In this document: positions 1 through 6,243 of the stretch, one piece after another
How the letters are laid out: every line of letters starts with the position of its first letter
Numbering within the stretch: position 1 is the stretch's first letter
Assembly: GCA_031266115.1 (NCBI GenBank)
Contig: JAISBQ010000291.1
Location: forward strand, 1 to 7,895
Origin: Bifidobacteriaceae bacterium
GTDB lineage: Bacteria > Actinomycetota > Actinomycetes > Actinomycetales > WQXJ01
Reading direction: 5' to 3'
Length of the DNA: 7,895 bases
Notes under the pieces: generated by a model
The model's database searches: none
The model's input: the letters and a program-made list of their open reading frames with translations, nothing else
Told to the model about the DNA's origin: nothing
Translations under genes and position numbers: made by a program

Positions 1-1
1 C

Positions 2-373
2 GTCTACGGCTACACCGTCGCCAACGACGTCAGCGCGCGCGACCTCCAGGTCGCCGACGGGCAGTGGAGCCGCGCCAAGGGGTTCGACACGTCCTGCCCT
101 CTGGGGCCATGGATCGAGACCGACCTCGATACAGCCACGGCGCCGGTCCGCGCCTGGGTGGACGGCGAGCTGCGCCAGGACGGCAATACGGCCGACATGG
201 CCGTCGGCGTGGCGGGGCTGATCGAGTACATCTCCTCGGTGTTTACCCTGCTACCCGGCGATGTCATCCTCACTGGAACCCCGGCAGGTGTGGGTCCGCT
301 CGAACCGGGGAACCGCGTCACCTGTGAGGTGGGTGGCATCGGAACGTTGAGCAACCCCGTGGTGCGCCGGTAG
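2..373 (+). CDS. Fumarylacetoacetate hydrolase family protein, C-terminal part (5' end outside window)
   Basis: The reading frame is open from the first bases and ends at TAG 371-373, giving the last 123 residues of a protein that starts upstream. Visible family motifs are YTVANDVSARDLQ (residues 4-16 of the fragment), RAKGFDTSCPLGPWI (24-38), WVDGELRQDGNTADM (52-66) and the C-terminal PGDVILTGTPAGVG (85-98). These mark the FAH / 2-hydroxyhepta-2,4-diene-1,7-dioate isomerase fold, cytosolic metal-dependent enzymes that hydrolyse, isomerise or decarboxylate acyl-pyruvate-type substrates. The exact substrate cannot be read from this part; many members are annotated only as FAH-domain proteins. 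The metal-binding acidic residues of the N-terminal half lie mostly outside the window. The next gene, gltX, begins 24 to 33 bp downstream on the same strand, so co-transcription is likely. From memory, FAH-family genes often precede gltX in Actinobacteria. Family is certain, substrate unknown. Confidence 0.93.
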   Translation, partial: VYGYTVANDVSARDLQVADGQWSRAKGFDTSCPLGPWIETDLDTATAPVRAWVDGELRQDGNTADMAVGVAGLIEYISSVFTLLPGDVILTGTPAGVGPLEPGNRVTCEVGGIGTLSNPVVRR

Positions 374-406
374 GAGCCGACGGGCTCGGCCGTAGGCTTG
401 GGGACC

Positions 407-1999
407 GTGACTGCGATACCTCCGGCCCGCCCGTCCACGCCAGATGACGGCTTTACGTCCACCGATTTCGCCGTGAAACCGGCGCCGGGGGGGAGCGAGC
501 AGGCGCCACGTGGAGTCAGGGTGCGGTTTTGTCCCTCACCCACGGGAACCCCCCACGTGGGTCTGATCCGGACGGCGTTGTTCAACTGGGCCTATGCGCG
601 TCACACGGGCGGCACGTTCGTGCTGCGGATCGAGGACACCGACCCGGCTCGCGATTCCGAGGAGTCCTTCCGTCAGCTCGTCGAGGCGATGGACTGGCTG
701 GGTCTGGACTGGGACGAGGGTGTGGGAAAGGGTGGCCCGTACGGTCCCTACCGACAGTCCGAGCGCATGGACATCTACGCCGATGTCACGCGCCGGTTGG
801 TGGACGCGGGGTTCGCCTATGAGTCGTACTCCACGCCGGAGGAGGTGGAAGCCCGTCACGTGGCCGCTGGACGGGATCCCAAGACCGGATATGACGGCTA
901 TGACCGCGATCTGACGCCAGCCCAACGGGCTGCGCTGCGCGCCGATGGCCGTGAACCCGTGGTGCGGTTGCGCATGCCGGACGAGGACATCGAGTTCACC
1001 GATCTGATTCGCGGGAAGGTCGTGTTCCGGGCGGGTTCGGTGCCTGACTATGTGATAGTCCGGGCGTCGGGGCACCCGCTGTACACGCTGGTCAACCCCG
1101 TGGATGACGCGCTCATGCGGATGACGCATGTGCTGCGCGGGGAGGACCTCCTGTCCTCGACGCCGCGTCAGATCGCGTTGTACCGGGCGTTGGTGCACCT
1201 CGGTCTGGCCGATGCCGTGCCACGGTTTGGGCATCTGCCCTACGTCATGGGCGCTGGAAATCGCAAACTGTCCAAGCGCGATCCCGAATCCAACCTGTTC
1301 TTGCTGCGCGATCACGGGTTCATTCCTGAGGGCCTGGACAACTACCTGGCGTTGCTGGGGTGGGCGATCGGACCGGATCGCGATGTCTTCACGATGGGGG
1401 AGTTGGCGCAGAGCTTTGACATCTCGCAGGTCAGCCCGAATCCCGCGCGTTTCGATGCGGCGAAGGCGAGGGCCATCAACGCTTCACACATCCGCCTGCT
1501 GGACTCAGGCGACTTTGCCGAGCGGATCGTGCCGGTCTTACACGGGGCAGGCTTTCTCAGCGCACCGACGATGGCGGCCCTCGCCCCCTCCGAGCGCCGC
1601 ATCGTGACCGCGGCGGCGCCATTGGTGCGTGAGCGCACCACCGTGTTGACTGATGTGGTGTCCTCGCTGGGGTTCCTCTTCGCCCGCGACGGCGACGTGG
1701 CTTATGAGGCCGAATCCCTCGCGGCGTTGAACGCCGACGCACCGGGGGTGCTCGCGGCGGCGCGCGATGTTCTGACGGCCGAGCCCGGTGGGTTGGTGGT
1801 GGAAGATCTCCAGGCGGTCCTGCGGGCGGCCGTTGTCGATGGATTGGCCTTGCGGCCGCGGGTGGCCTTCACCGCGATCCGGGTCGCTATCACCGGCCGC
1901 CGGGTCAGCCCACCGCTGTTCGAGGCGATGGCGATCCTTGGCCGCGATTCGTGCCTCGCCCGAATCGACGCCCTGGCCACCCATCTTGCGGCATCCTGA
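407..1999 (+). CDS. gltX: Glutamyl-tRNA synthetase (GluRS), class I
   Basis: GltX attaches glutamate to tRNA-Glu using ATP in the cytosol; in bacteria without GlnRS it also mischarges tRNA-Gln for GatCAB amidation. The Rossmann-fold catalytic domain opens with VRVRFCPSPTGTPHVGL, whose HVGL (residues 50-53) is the HIGH signature. FVLRIEDTDPARD follows, and the KMSKS signature is present as KLSKR (287-291, codons 1265-1279). The alpha-helical anticodon-binding region follows to the C-terminus. I chose GTG 407 (530 aa). An in-frame TTG at 398 would add three residues, and GTG 473 and GTG 521 are later options. None has a strong Shine-Dalgarno; only a weak GGGG sits 3 nt before 407. With the 407 start, about 36 Pro/Gly/Ala-rich residues precede the catalytic core, more than usual, so the start is the uncertain part. 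The gene follows the FAH-family gene closely and is followed by tRNA-Gln and tRNA-Glu genes. Function is secure; whether it is non-discriminating is inference. Confidence 0.96.
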   Translation: MTAIPPARPSTPDDGFTSTDFAVKPAPGGSEQAPRGVRVRFCPSPTGTPHVGLIRTALFNWAYARHTGGTFVLRIEDTDPARDSEESFRQLVEAMDWLGLDWDEGVGKGGPYGPYRQSERMDIYADVTRRLVDAGFAYESYSTPEEVEARHVAAGRDPKTGYDGYDRDLTPAQRAALRADGREPVVRLRMPDEDIEFTDLIRGKVVFRAGSVPDYVIVRASGHPLYTLVNPVDDALMRMTHVLRGEDLLSSTPRQIALYRALVHLGLADAVPRFGHLPYVMGAGNRKLSKRDPESNLFLLRDHGFIPEGLDNYLALLGWAIGPDRDVFTMGELAQSFDISQVSPNPARFDAAKARAINASHIRLLDSGDFAERIVPVLHGAGFLSAPTMAALAPSERRIVTAAAPLVRERTTVLTDVVSSLGFLFARDGDVAYEAESLAALNADAPGVLAAARDVLTAEPGGLVVEDLQAVLRAAVVDGLALRPRVAFTAIRVAITGRRVSPPLFEAMAILGRDSCLARIDALATHLAAS

Positions 2000-2021
2000 C
2001 TGCTGCACTCCGGCTGGATTC

Positions 2022-2043
2022 GGGGAGGGGTGGGGATGGCGGG
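2022..2043 (+). other. G-quadruplex-type G-run cluster
   Basis: Between gltX and the tRNA genes the + strand has four G-runs: GGGG (2022-2025), GGGG (2027-2030), GGGG (2032-2035) and GGG (2041-2043), with loops of 1, 1 and 5 nt. This fits the G3+N1-7 pattern. It begins 22 nt after the gltX stop codon and ends 14 nt before the proposed -35 box of the tRNA promoter. It could fold in the gltX mRNA 3' end or in the DNA upstream of the promoter. The pattern is plain in the sequence; folding and function are inference, and G-runs are commoner by chance in a high-GC genome. Confidence 0.55.
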
Positions 2044-2057
2044 ACGTGGTCGGGCAT

Positions 2058-2086
2058 TTGGCCTGGGCCACGGGCTCGGGTAGCAT
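2058..2086 (+). promoter_or_regulatory. Putative sigma70-type promoter for the tRNA-Gln/tRNA-Glu pair
   Basis: TTGGCC (-35, 2058-2063) and TAGCAT (-10, 2081-2086) are separated by exactly 17 nt. The predicted transcription start near 2093 leaves a leader of about 60 nt before the mature tRNA-Gln at 2154. This is the best promoter-like pair in the gltX-tRNA gap, and the TAGCAT hexamer after GGG is typical of actinobacterial vegetative promoters. Read-through from gltX is an alternative or additional source of transcription. Confidence 0.55.
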
Positions 2087-2153
2087 CGCCCGTCGGTACG
2101 TGTCGTGGTCTGTTGTGCTCCCGTGGCGGAGTCGGCTTCGGCGAAATACCCGG

Positions 2154-2225
2154 TGGGGTATGGTGTAATTGGCAGCACGACGGATTCTGGTTCCGTTAGT
2201 CTAGGTTCGAGTCCTGGTACCCCAG
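2154..2225 (+). tRNA. tRNA-Gln (anticodon CUG)
   Basis: A full 72-nt cloverleaf can be folded. The acceptor stem TGGGGTA pairs with TACCCCA (2218-2224), with G2225 as discriminator. The D arm has GGTGT/GCAC with a loop carrying GG. The anticodon stem ACGGA/TCCGT closes the loop TTCTGGT, placing anticodon CTG at 2187-2189, which reads the glutamine codon CAG. The T stem CTAGG/CCTGG encloses the loop TTCGAGT. No CCA is encoded after the discriminator (CGG follows), so CCA must be added by nucleotidyltransferase. The U1-A72 end pair is characteristic of bacterial tRNA-Gln. The gene lies 15 nt before tRNA-Glu, probably on one precursor. Confidence 0.97.
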
Positions 2226-2240
2226 CGGCATGTGCCGCAC

Positions 2241-2316
2241 GGCCCCGTTGTGTAGTGGTCTAGCACGCCGCCCTCTCAAGGCGGTAGCGCCGGTTCGAAC
2301 CCGGTCGGGGCTACCA
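2241..2316 (+). tRNA. tRNA-Glu (anticodon CUC)
   Basis: The acceptor stem GGCCCCG pairs with CGGGGCT (2306-2312; the first pair is G-U), with A2313 as discriminator and CCA at 2314-2316 in the DNA. The anticodon stem CCGCC/GGCGG (2268-2272 with 2280-2284) closes the loop CTCTCAA, giving anticodon CTC at 2275-2277, which reads GAG. The T arm GCCGG/CCGGT (G-U end pair) encloses TTCGAAC. Unlike the preceding tRNA-Gln, the 3' CCA is present; if it is taken as fortuitous, the gene ends at 2313. It is a substrate of the GluRS encoded just upstream. Confidence 0.97.
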
Positions 2317-2320
2317 TCGC

Positions 2321-2343
2321 CGCCCCAGCCATGCGTTGGGGCG
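2321..2343 (+). terminator. Hairpin terminator candidate after the tRNA pair
   Basis: A perfect 7-bp GC-rich stem, CGCCCCA (2321-2327) with TGGGGCG (2337-2343), closes a 9-nt loop. It starts 4 nt after the CCA of tRNA-Glu. No U-tract follows (TCACGTCATT), as is common for actinobacterial hairpin terminators. It could equally help 3' processing of the tRNA precursor. Position and perfect pairing support termination between the tRNAs and the FKBP gene. Confidence 0.6.
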
Positions 2344-2396
2344 TCACGTCATTGCCAACCGTTGTTCGTCATCGTCCATGGAGAGGTTTTCACCCA

Positions 2397-2987
2397 ATGT
2401 CACATGTCTGGCGCGCCGTGCCGCTGATTGCCGCCCTTGTCCTGACCGCATCGTGCTCCTCGGGAGGTAGCCCCGCCGGCGAGTCGGAGGCGGAGACGCC
2501 CGCGCAGGACGTTGCCTCTGCCGACGCCGAACCCGGCACCGATGCCGGGGGCATCGCACGCGCCACGGGAGAGGCTGTCGCCCCGGCGGCCGGCCTGCCT
2601 GTGGTGACGCTGGCCGAAGACGGCACTCCGTCGATCGAGGTGCCCACTGGCGCCGAACCGCCCGCCGAGCTGACGGTGCAGACCCTGATCAAGGGTGACG
2701 GCGCGGAGGTGGGCGAAGGCGCTGAGGTCTCCGTCCAGTACGCCGGCTGGCTGTGGGACGGCACCGAATTCGACTCCTCGTGGAGCCGGGGGGGCGTGCC
2801 GTTGGACGCTCGCCTGGCCTCGGGCGAGTTGATCGAGGGCTGGGTCCAGGGCCTCGTAGGCCAGACGGTGCGCAGTCAGGTGATGCTGATCATTCCGCCG
2901 GAACTCGGGTATGGGGAAGCCGATATGGGCACCATTCCGCCCAATTCGACGCTGATCTTCGTGGTCGACATCCTGAGCGCTTCCTGA
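2397..2987 (+). CDS. Secreted FKBP-type peptidyl-prolyl cis-trans isomerase, lipoprotein
   Basis: This 196-residue protein starts at ATG 2397, with GAGAGG (2381-2386) about 10 nt upstream. Starting there puts the signal peptide at the very N-terminus, whereas the in-frame ATG at 2331 would add 22 odd residues. The signal is WR, then the hydrophobic AVPLIAALVL, then the lipobox TASC with lipidated Cys20 followed by SSGGS. Residues 21-90 are a low-complexity Ala/Glu/Pro/Gly linker. Residues 91-196 form one FKBP domain: LTVQTLIKGDGAEV, VSVQYAGWLWDGTEFDSSW (111-129), the IPPELGYG loop (156-163) and IPPNSTLIFVVDIL (180-193). FKBPs catalyse prolyl isomerisation; with this signal it should act on exported proteins while anchored to the outer face of the membrane. 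It lies alone between the tRNA pair and the LacI-type gene. No convincing -10 box was seen in the 53 nt upstream. Substrate unknown. Confidence 0.95.
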   Translation: MSHVWRAVPLIAALVLTASCSSGGSPAGESEAETPAQDVASADAEPGTDAGGIARATGEAVAPAAGLPVVTLAEDGTPSIEVPTGAEPPAELTVQTLIKGDGAEVGEGAEVSVQYAGWLWDGTEFDSSWSRGGVPLDARLASGELIEGWVQGLVGQTVRSQVMLIIPPELGYGEADMGTIPPNSTLIFVVDILSAS

Positions 2988-3015
2988 GTTCAACGATCGG
3001 ACACCCTGGAATACC

Positions 3016-3041
3016 AGCCAGCCTGACGGGCGGCGGTGGCT
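3016..3041 (+). terminator. Weak hairpin between the FKBP gene and the LacI-type gene
   Basis: AGCCA-CC (3016-3023, with one bulged G) can pair with GGTGGCT (3035-3041) across an 11-nt loop. It follows the FKBP stop codon by 28 nt and has no U-tract. It may be a weak terminator or simply chance in GC-rich DNA. The second arm comes close to the AAAGGA ribosome-binding site of the next gene. Confidence 0.25.
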
Positions 3042-3061
3042 CCAAAGGATAGTGTGCGCAA

Positions 3062-4135
3062 GTGCCCAAGCCGCGTCCCACTCTGCGCGATGTCGCGCTC
3101 CTCGCCGGGGTCTCGCCTGCCACCGTCTCCCGTGCCCTGCGCGATAGCCCGCTGATCAGCGCCGAAACCACCTCCCGCGTCAAGACCGCCGCCACGTCGC
3201 TGCGCTATCGCTCCGACCACATCGGCCGGGCGCTGCGTTCTCAGACCACGCTCAGCCTGGGGTTGGTGGTCCCGAATATCAACAATCCGTTCTTTCCGGC
3301 GCTGGTCCAGGCGGTCGAAGTCGCGGCGAAAAGCTTCGGGTGGTCCATGCTCCTGGCCGATTCCCTCGATTCGGTGGACGTGGAGCAGGAGAATATGGAC
3401 GTGCTGCTCGGGCGGCGTGTGGACGCCATCGTCGTCTCGCCGTTGCACCGCACCAAGAGCCGGCCGATCATCACCGCGGCCGCCGAGGTGGTGCCGGTGA
3501 TCCAGTGCGACCGTTACGCCAGCCGCGCTTTGCCCTACGTCGGGGTGGATCAAGACGGCGCGATGACGGCGGTCTTAGACCACCTCGAGGCGACCGGCCG
3601 GCGCCACATCGCCTACATCGGCGCGGATACTGGAGAATCCACGGCCGCCGAGAGACTCGCCGCGTTCCGGGAATGGGCGGGCGCCCGCGACCTGGCAACC
3701 AACTATTGCGTGGCGCCGTCCACCCGAGAGGGTGGCGCCGGTGGCGCTGCCAGAGTCCTTGCCCGGTGCGGGGACGTGGATGCCATCGCCTGTTGCAACG
3801 ATGCGATCGCCGTGGGCGTACTGAGTCACCTGCATGCCCAGGGAATCGCCGTCCCGGACCAGATTGCGGTCACGGGGTTCGACAACACGGTGATGTCGAT
3901 GGTCTGCCACCCGCCGCTCACCACGGTGATTCAGCCGTTAGACGAGGTCGCGGGCCGTGCGGTGGCAATGGCCAAGGAGGGTGCTCCGGATGAGCGCGGC
4001 CGCATCCTGTATCCGGCCACCTTGGTGGCTCGTCAATCCACCGTGGGACCTGGCGCACCCGCCGCATGGCGAACGCCCCTGGCACAGGCTCCGGGACCGT
4101 CAACCGACGGGTCGGGCCGGCGCGATGGGCACTGA
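3062..4135 (+). CDS. LacI/GalR-family transcriptional regulator
   Basis: This 357-residue protein starts at GTG 3062, with AAAGGA (3044-3049) 12 nt upstream; no better in-frame start was seen. Residues 8-26 (LRDVALLAGVSPATVSRAL) are the LacI helix-turn-helix. The hinge region YRSDHIGRALRS (49-60) leads into the periplasmic-binding-protein-like effector domain, beginning LGLVVPNINNPFFPAL and containing CDRYASRALPYVGVDQDGA, RHIAYIGAD and DQIAVTGFDNTVMS, followed by PPLTTVIQP. It should bind DNA as a dimer under control of a small ligand, usually a sugar or nucleoside. There is no sugar-transport or catabolic gene nearby, so the ligand and targets cannot be inferred. The C-terminus has a Pro/Gly/Ser-rich tail of about 25 residues after STVGPGA. 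Its last 36 bp overlap the 3' end of convergent leuD. Length is normal for the family. Confidence 0.93.
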   Translation: MPKPRPTLRDVALLAGVSPATVSRALRDSPLISAETTSRVKTAATSLRYRSDHIGRALRSQTTLSLGLVVPNINNPFFPALVQAVEVAAKSFGWSMLLADSLDSVDVEQENMDVLLGRRVDAIVVSPLHRTKSRPIITAAAEVVPVIQCDRYASRALPYVGVDQDGAMTAVLDHLEATGRRHIAYIGADTGESTAAERLAAFREWAGARDLATNYCVAPSTREGGAGGAARVLARCGDVDAIACCNDAIAVGVLSHLHAQGIAVPDQIAVTGFDNTVMSMVCHPPLTTVIQPLDEVAGRAVAMAKEGAPDERGRILYPATLVARQSTVGPGAPAAWRTPLAQAPGPSTDGSGRRDGH

Positions 4136-4738
4136 GGGCAGATGCTTGGCCGGAAGGGTGGTGGGGCGCCAAGCCTCACGCCTCGCCTCAAAGGCCGCGA
4201 TGTCCTCGCGATGGCGCAGCGTCAGTCCAATATCGTCCAAGCCCTCCATGAGGCGCCATCGCGTGTAATCGTCGATCGTGAACGACGCGACGATGTCGGC
4301 GCACCGGACCTGGCGTTCGGCGAGGTCCACCGCCACCTCGATCCCCGGCTCGGCCTCCAGGACCTTCCAGATCACCTCAATGTCGTCCTGCGCCACCTCG
4401 GCGGCGAGCAGTCCCTGCTTCCCAGCGTTGCCGCGGAAGATGTCCGCGAACCTCGCAGACAGGACTGCCCGAAATCCGTAGTCTCGAAGCGCCCACACGG
4501 CGTGTTCGCGAGAGGAACCGGTACCGAAGTCCGGACCCGCCACCAGGACGCTCGCTGCCGCGTACTCGGGTCGGTTGAGCACAAACCCCGGATCGCCCCG
4601 CCACGCCGCGAACAGGGCATCGGCGAACCCCGTCCGGCTCACCCGCTTGAGATAGACCGCCGGAATGATCTGATCGGTGTCGACATTGCTGCGTCGCAGC
4701 GGCAATCCGACGCCGGTGTGCTGGGTGAACGCTTCCAT
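4100..4738 (-). CDS. leuD: 3-isopropylmalate dehydratase, small subunit
   Basis: LeuD is the swivelling small subunit of isopropylmalate isomerase, which with LeuC converts 2-isopropylmalate to 3-isopropylmalate in leucine biosynthesis. The 212-residue protein has the N-terminal RRSNVDTDQIIPAVYLKRV (residues 15-33), the substrate-loop motif FGTGSSREHAVWAL (71-84), and FRGNAGKQGLL (101-111), the actinobacterial form of the segment. ATG 4738 has AGGGAG (4752-4747) 8 nt upstream. It begins 20 nt after the leuC stop, so leuCD is an operon. The last dozen residues (about SVPIAPARPVG) are encoded inside the 3' end of the convergent LacI-type gene. The protein looks some 10 residues longer than LeuD proteins I recall, as if the native stop had been lost. 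All recognisable functional motifs are intact. Confidence 0.96.
   Translation of the reverse strand: MEAFTQHTGVGLPLRRSNVDTDQIIPAVYLKRVSRTGFADALFAAWRGDPGFVLNRPEYAAASVLVAGPDFGTGSSREHAVWALRDYGFRAVLSARFADIFRGNAGKQGLLAAEVAQDDIEVIWKVLEAEPGIEVAVDLAERQVRCADIVASFTIDDYTRWRLMEGLDDIGLTLRHREDIAAFEARREAWRPTTLPAKHLPSVPIAPARPVG
4144..4174 (+). terminator. Inverted repeat just past the LacI-type gene stop, inside leuD
   Basis: GCTTGGC (4144-4150) and GCCAAGC (4168-4174) are perfect 7-nt inverted repeats with a 17-nt G-rich loop. They begin 9 nt after the stop codon of the LacI-type gene. They could terminate that transcript, but they lie within the leuD coding region upstream of its stop, so they would not serve leuD. 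There is no U-tract and the loop is long; this is weak evidence. Confidence 0.25.
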
Positions 4739-4758
4739 GGTGCCCGCTCCCTAGTCTC

Positions 4759-6171
4759 TTACGCCGCCCGGTCCAGATCGACGACGCTGGACAGCGTCCC
4801 CCGGATCGCGGTGGCGGCCGCAACCAACGGCGAGACGAGATGTGTGCGTCCGCCCTTGCCTTGGCGTCCCTCGAAGTTGCGGTTCGATGTCGATGCTGCG
4901 CGCTCGCCGGGAGCCAACTGGTCCGGGTTCATCCCCAGGCACATCGAACATCCGGCGTTACGCCATTCGGCGCCAAACGCCGTGAATACCCGATCAAGGC
5001 CCTCGCGCTCTGCCTGGAGGCGCACGCGAGCCGAACCCGGCACCACAAGGACGCGAACGCCATCGGCCTTGCGGCGTCCGGCCACCACCTGCGCCGCCGC
5101 CCGCAAGTCCTCAATGCGGCCGTTGGTGCATGATCCGATGAACACCGTGTCCACGGCGACATCCCGCAGCGCGGTCCCGGGGGTGAGCCCCATGTAGTCC
5201 AGGGCGCGTGTGCACGCCAACCTGTCTTCCTCGTCGGTGTAGTCCTCGGGGGACGGGACGGTTCCAGACAGCGGCAACCCCTGGCCAGGGTTGGTTCCCC
5301 ACGTGACGAACGGCTCGAGCGACCCGGCGTCAAGTACAACCTCGGCGTCGAAGGCGGCGTCAGGATCCGACGGCAGGGTCTTCCAATAGGCAAGCGCGGC
5401 ATCCCAATCCGCGCCGGTCGGGGCGTGGGGACGGCCCTCGACGTAGGCGAAGGTCGTGTCGTCCGGCGCCACCATGCCGGCACGCGCCCCGGCCTCGATC
5501 GCCATGTTGCAGACGGTCATGCGGGATTCCATCGACAAGGCGCGGATAGCCTCGCCCCGGTACTCGATGACGTGACCCTGGCCACCGCCGGTGCCGATGC
5601 GGGCGATGACGGCCAAGATGATGTCTTTCGCGCTCACCCCGTCGCCCGCGTGGCCGTTGACGGTGACCGCCATCGTCTTGAAGGGGACAAGGGGGAGGGT
5701 CTGGGTGGCAAGGACGTGTTCCACCTCTGACGTGCCGATCCCGAACGCGAGCGCTCCGAAGGCCCCGTGTGTCGAGGTATGAGAATCGCCGCAGACCACG
5801 GTGAGCCCCGGCATCGTGAGCCCCAGCTGTGGACCGACCACGTGAACGATGCCTTGATCCGCGTCCCCAAGACTGTGCAACCTCACGCCGAACTGCGTGG
5901 CATTGCGTCGCAAGGTCTCGATTTGGGTGCGGCTGGTCGGATCGGCGATGGGCAGGTCGATGTCGAGGGTGGGGGTGTTGTGGTCCTCGGTGGCGATCGT
6001 CAGATCGGGGCGGCGGACGCGGCGTCCGGCGAGGCGCAGGCCCTCGAACGCCTGGGGACTGGTGACCTCATGAACCATGTGGAGGTCGATGTAGATGAGG
6101 TCGGGAGCCCCGCCCTCGCCGCGGCGCACCACGTGGTGTTCCCACACCTTCTGCGACATTGTCTTGCCCAT
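4759..6171 (-). CDS. leuC: 3-isopropylmalate dehydratase, large subunit
   Basis: LeuC is the [4Fe-4S] aconitase-like catalytic subunit of isopropylmalate isomerase. The 470-residue protein opens with KVWEHHVVRRGEGGAPDLIYIDLHMVHE-type sequence (residues 8-35). It carries ATEDHNTPT (60-68), VVCGDSHTSTHGAFG (125-139) and GTSEVEHVLATQTL. The three cluster ligands are Cys348 (FIGSCTNGR) and Cys408 and Cys411 (NAGCSMCLGMNPD). The C-terminal TSNRNFEGRQG (428-438) is the family signature that contacts substrate. ATG 6171 is chosen over ATG 6159 because AGGAGAGG lies 7 nt upstream of it. It is first in the leuCD operon and divergent from the NdgR-type regulator. Expression is expected to be repressed or tuned through the shared gap. 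Length and motifs are normal, so the enzyme should be active. Confidence 0.97.
   Translation of the reverse strand: MGKTMSQKVWEHHVVRRGEGGAPDLIYIDLHMVHEVTSPQAFEGLRLAGRRVRRPDLTIATEDHNTPTLDIDLPIADPTSRTQIETLRRNATQFGVRLHSLGDADQGIVHVVGPQLGLTMPGLTVVCGDSHTSTHGAFGALAFGIGTSEVEHVLATQTLPLVPFKTMAVTVNGHAGDGVSAKDIILAVIARIGTGGGQGHVIEYRGEAIRALSMESRMTVCNMAIEAGARAGMVAPDDTTFAYVEGRPHAPTGADWDAALAYWKTLPSDPDAAFDAEVVLDAGSLEPFVTWGTNPGQGLPLSGTVPSPEDYTDEEDRLACTRALDYMGLTPGTALRDVAVDTVFIGSCTNGRIEDLRAAAQVVAGRRKADGVRVLVVPGSARVRLQAEREGLDRVFTAFGAEWRNAGCSMCLGMNPDQLAPGERAASTSNRNFEGRQGKGGRTHLVSPLVAAATAIRGTLSSVVDLDRAA
5683..5705 (+). other. Second G-run cluster, antisense strand of leuC
   Basis: The + strand shows GGGG (5683-5686), GGGGG (5691-5695), GGG (5697-5699) and GGG (5703-5705) with loops of 4, 1 and 3 nt, matching the loose G-quadruplex pattern. 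It lies inside leuC on the non-mRNA (template) strand, where the codons spell residues near TLPLVPFKT. It may be nothing more than codon choice in GC-rich DNA. Confidence 0.3.
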
Positions 6172-6243
6172 GCCCTGGCCTCTCCTTGCCTGCGTGCCCA
6201 GACCGGGACGCCGCCCGTGGGACAGTCCGGCCGCGACTTGAGT

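Noticed and set aside
374..390. Hairpin GAGCC-GACG-GGCTC (or the alternative GCCGA/TCGGC) between the FAH-family gene and gltX
   Set aside because: Only 5 bp, two competing folds and no U-tract; too weak to call a terminator or a riboswitch in a 30-bp operon gap.
536..1315. 259-codon open frame on the - strand inside gltX
   Set aside because: Antisense to the GluRS catalytic domain; His/Arg/Gln-rich with no motif.
2226..2237. CGGCATGTGCCG palindrome between the two tRNA genes
   Set aside because: The stem is 5 bp with a 2-nt gap, too tight to fold as drawn; it is most likely spacer sequence removed in tRNA processing.
2331..2396. Extended start of the FKBP gene at ATG 2331
   Set aside because: It would bury the signal peptide behind 22 extra residues and begin inside the tRNA hairpin; ATG 2397 has a ribosome-binding site and a proper lipoprotein signal.
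4142..5197. 351-codon open frame on the + strand opposite leuD and leuC
   Set aside because: It is exactly antisense to two well-conserved enzymes, has no recognisable motif, and is Arg/Pro-rich as expected of a mirror frame in GC-rich DNA.
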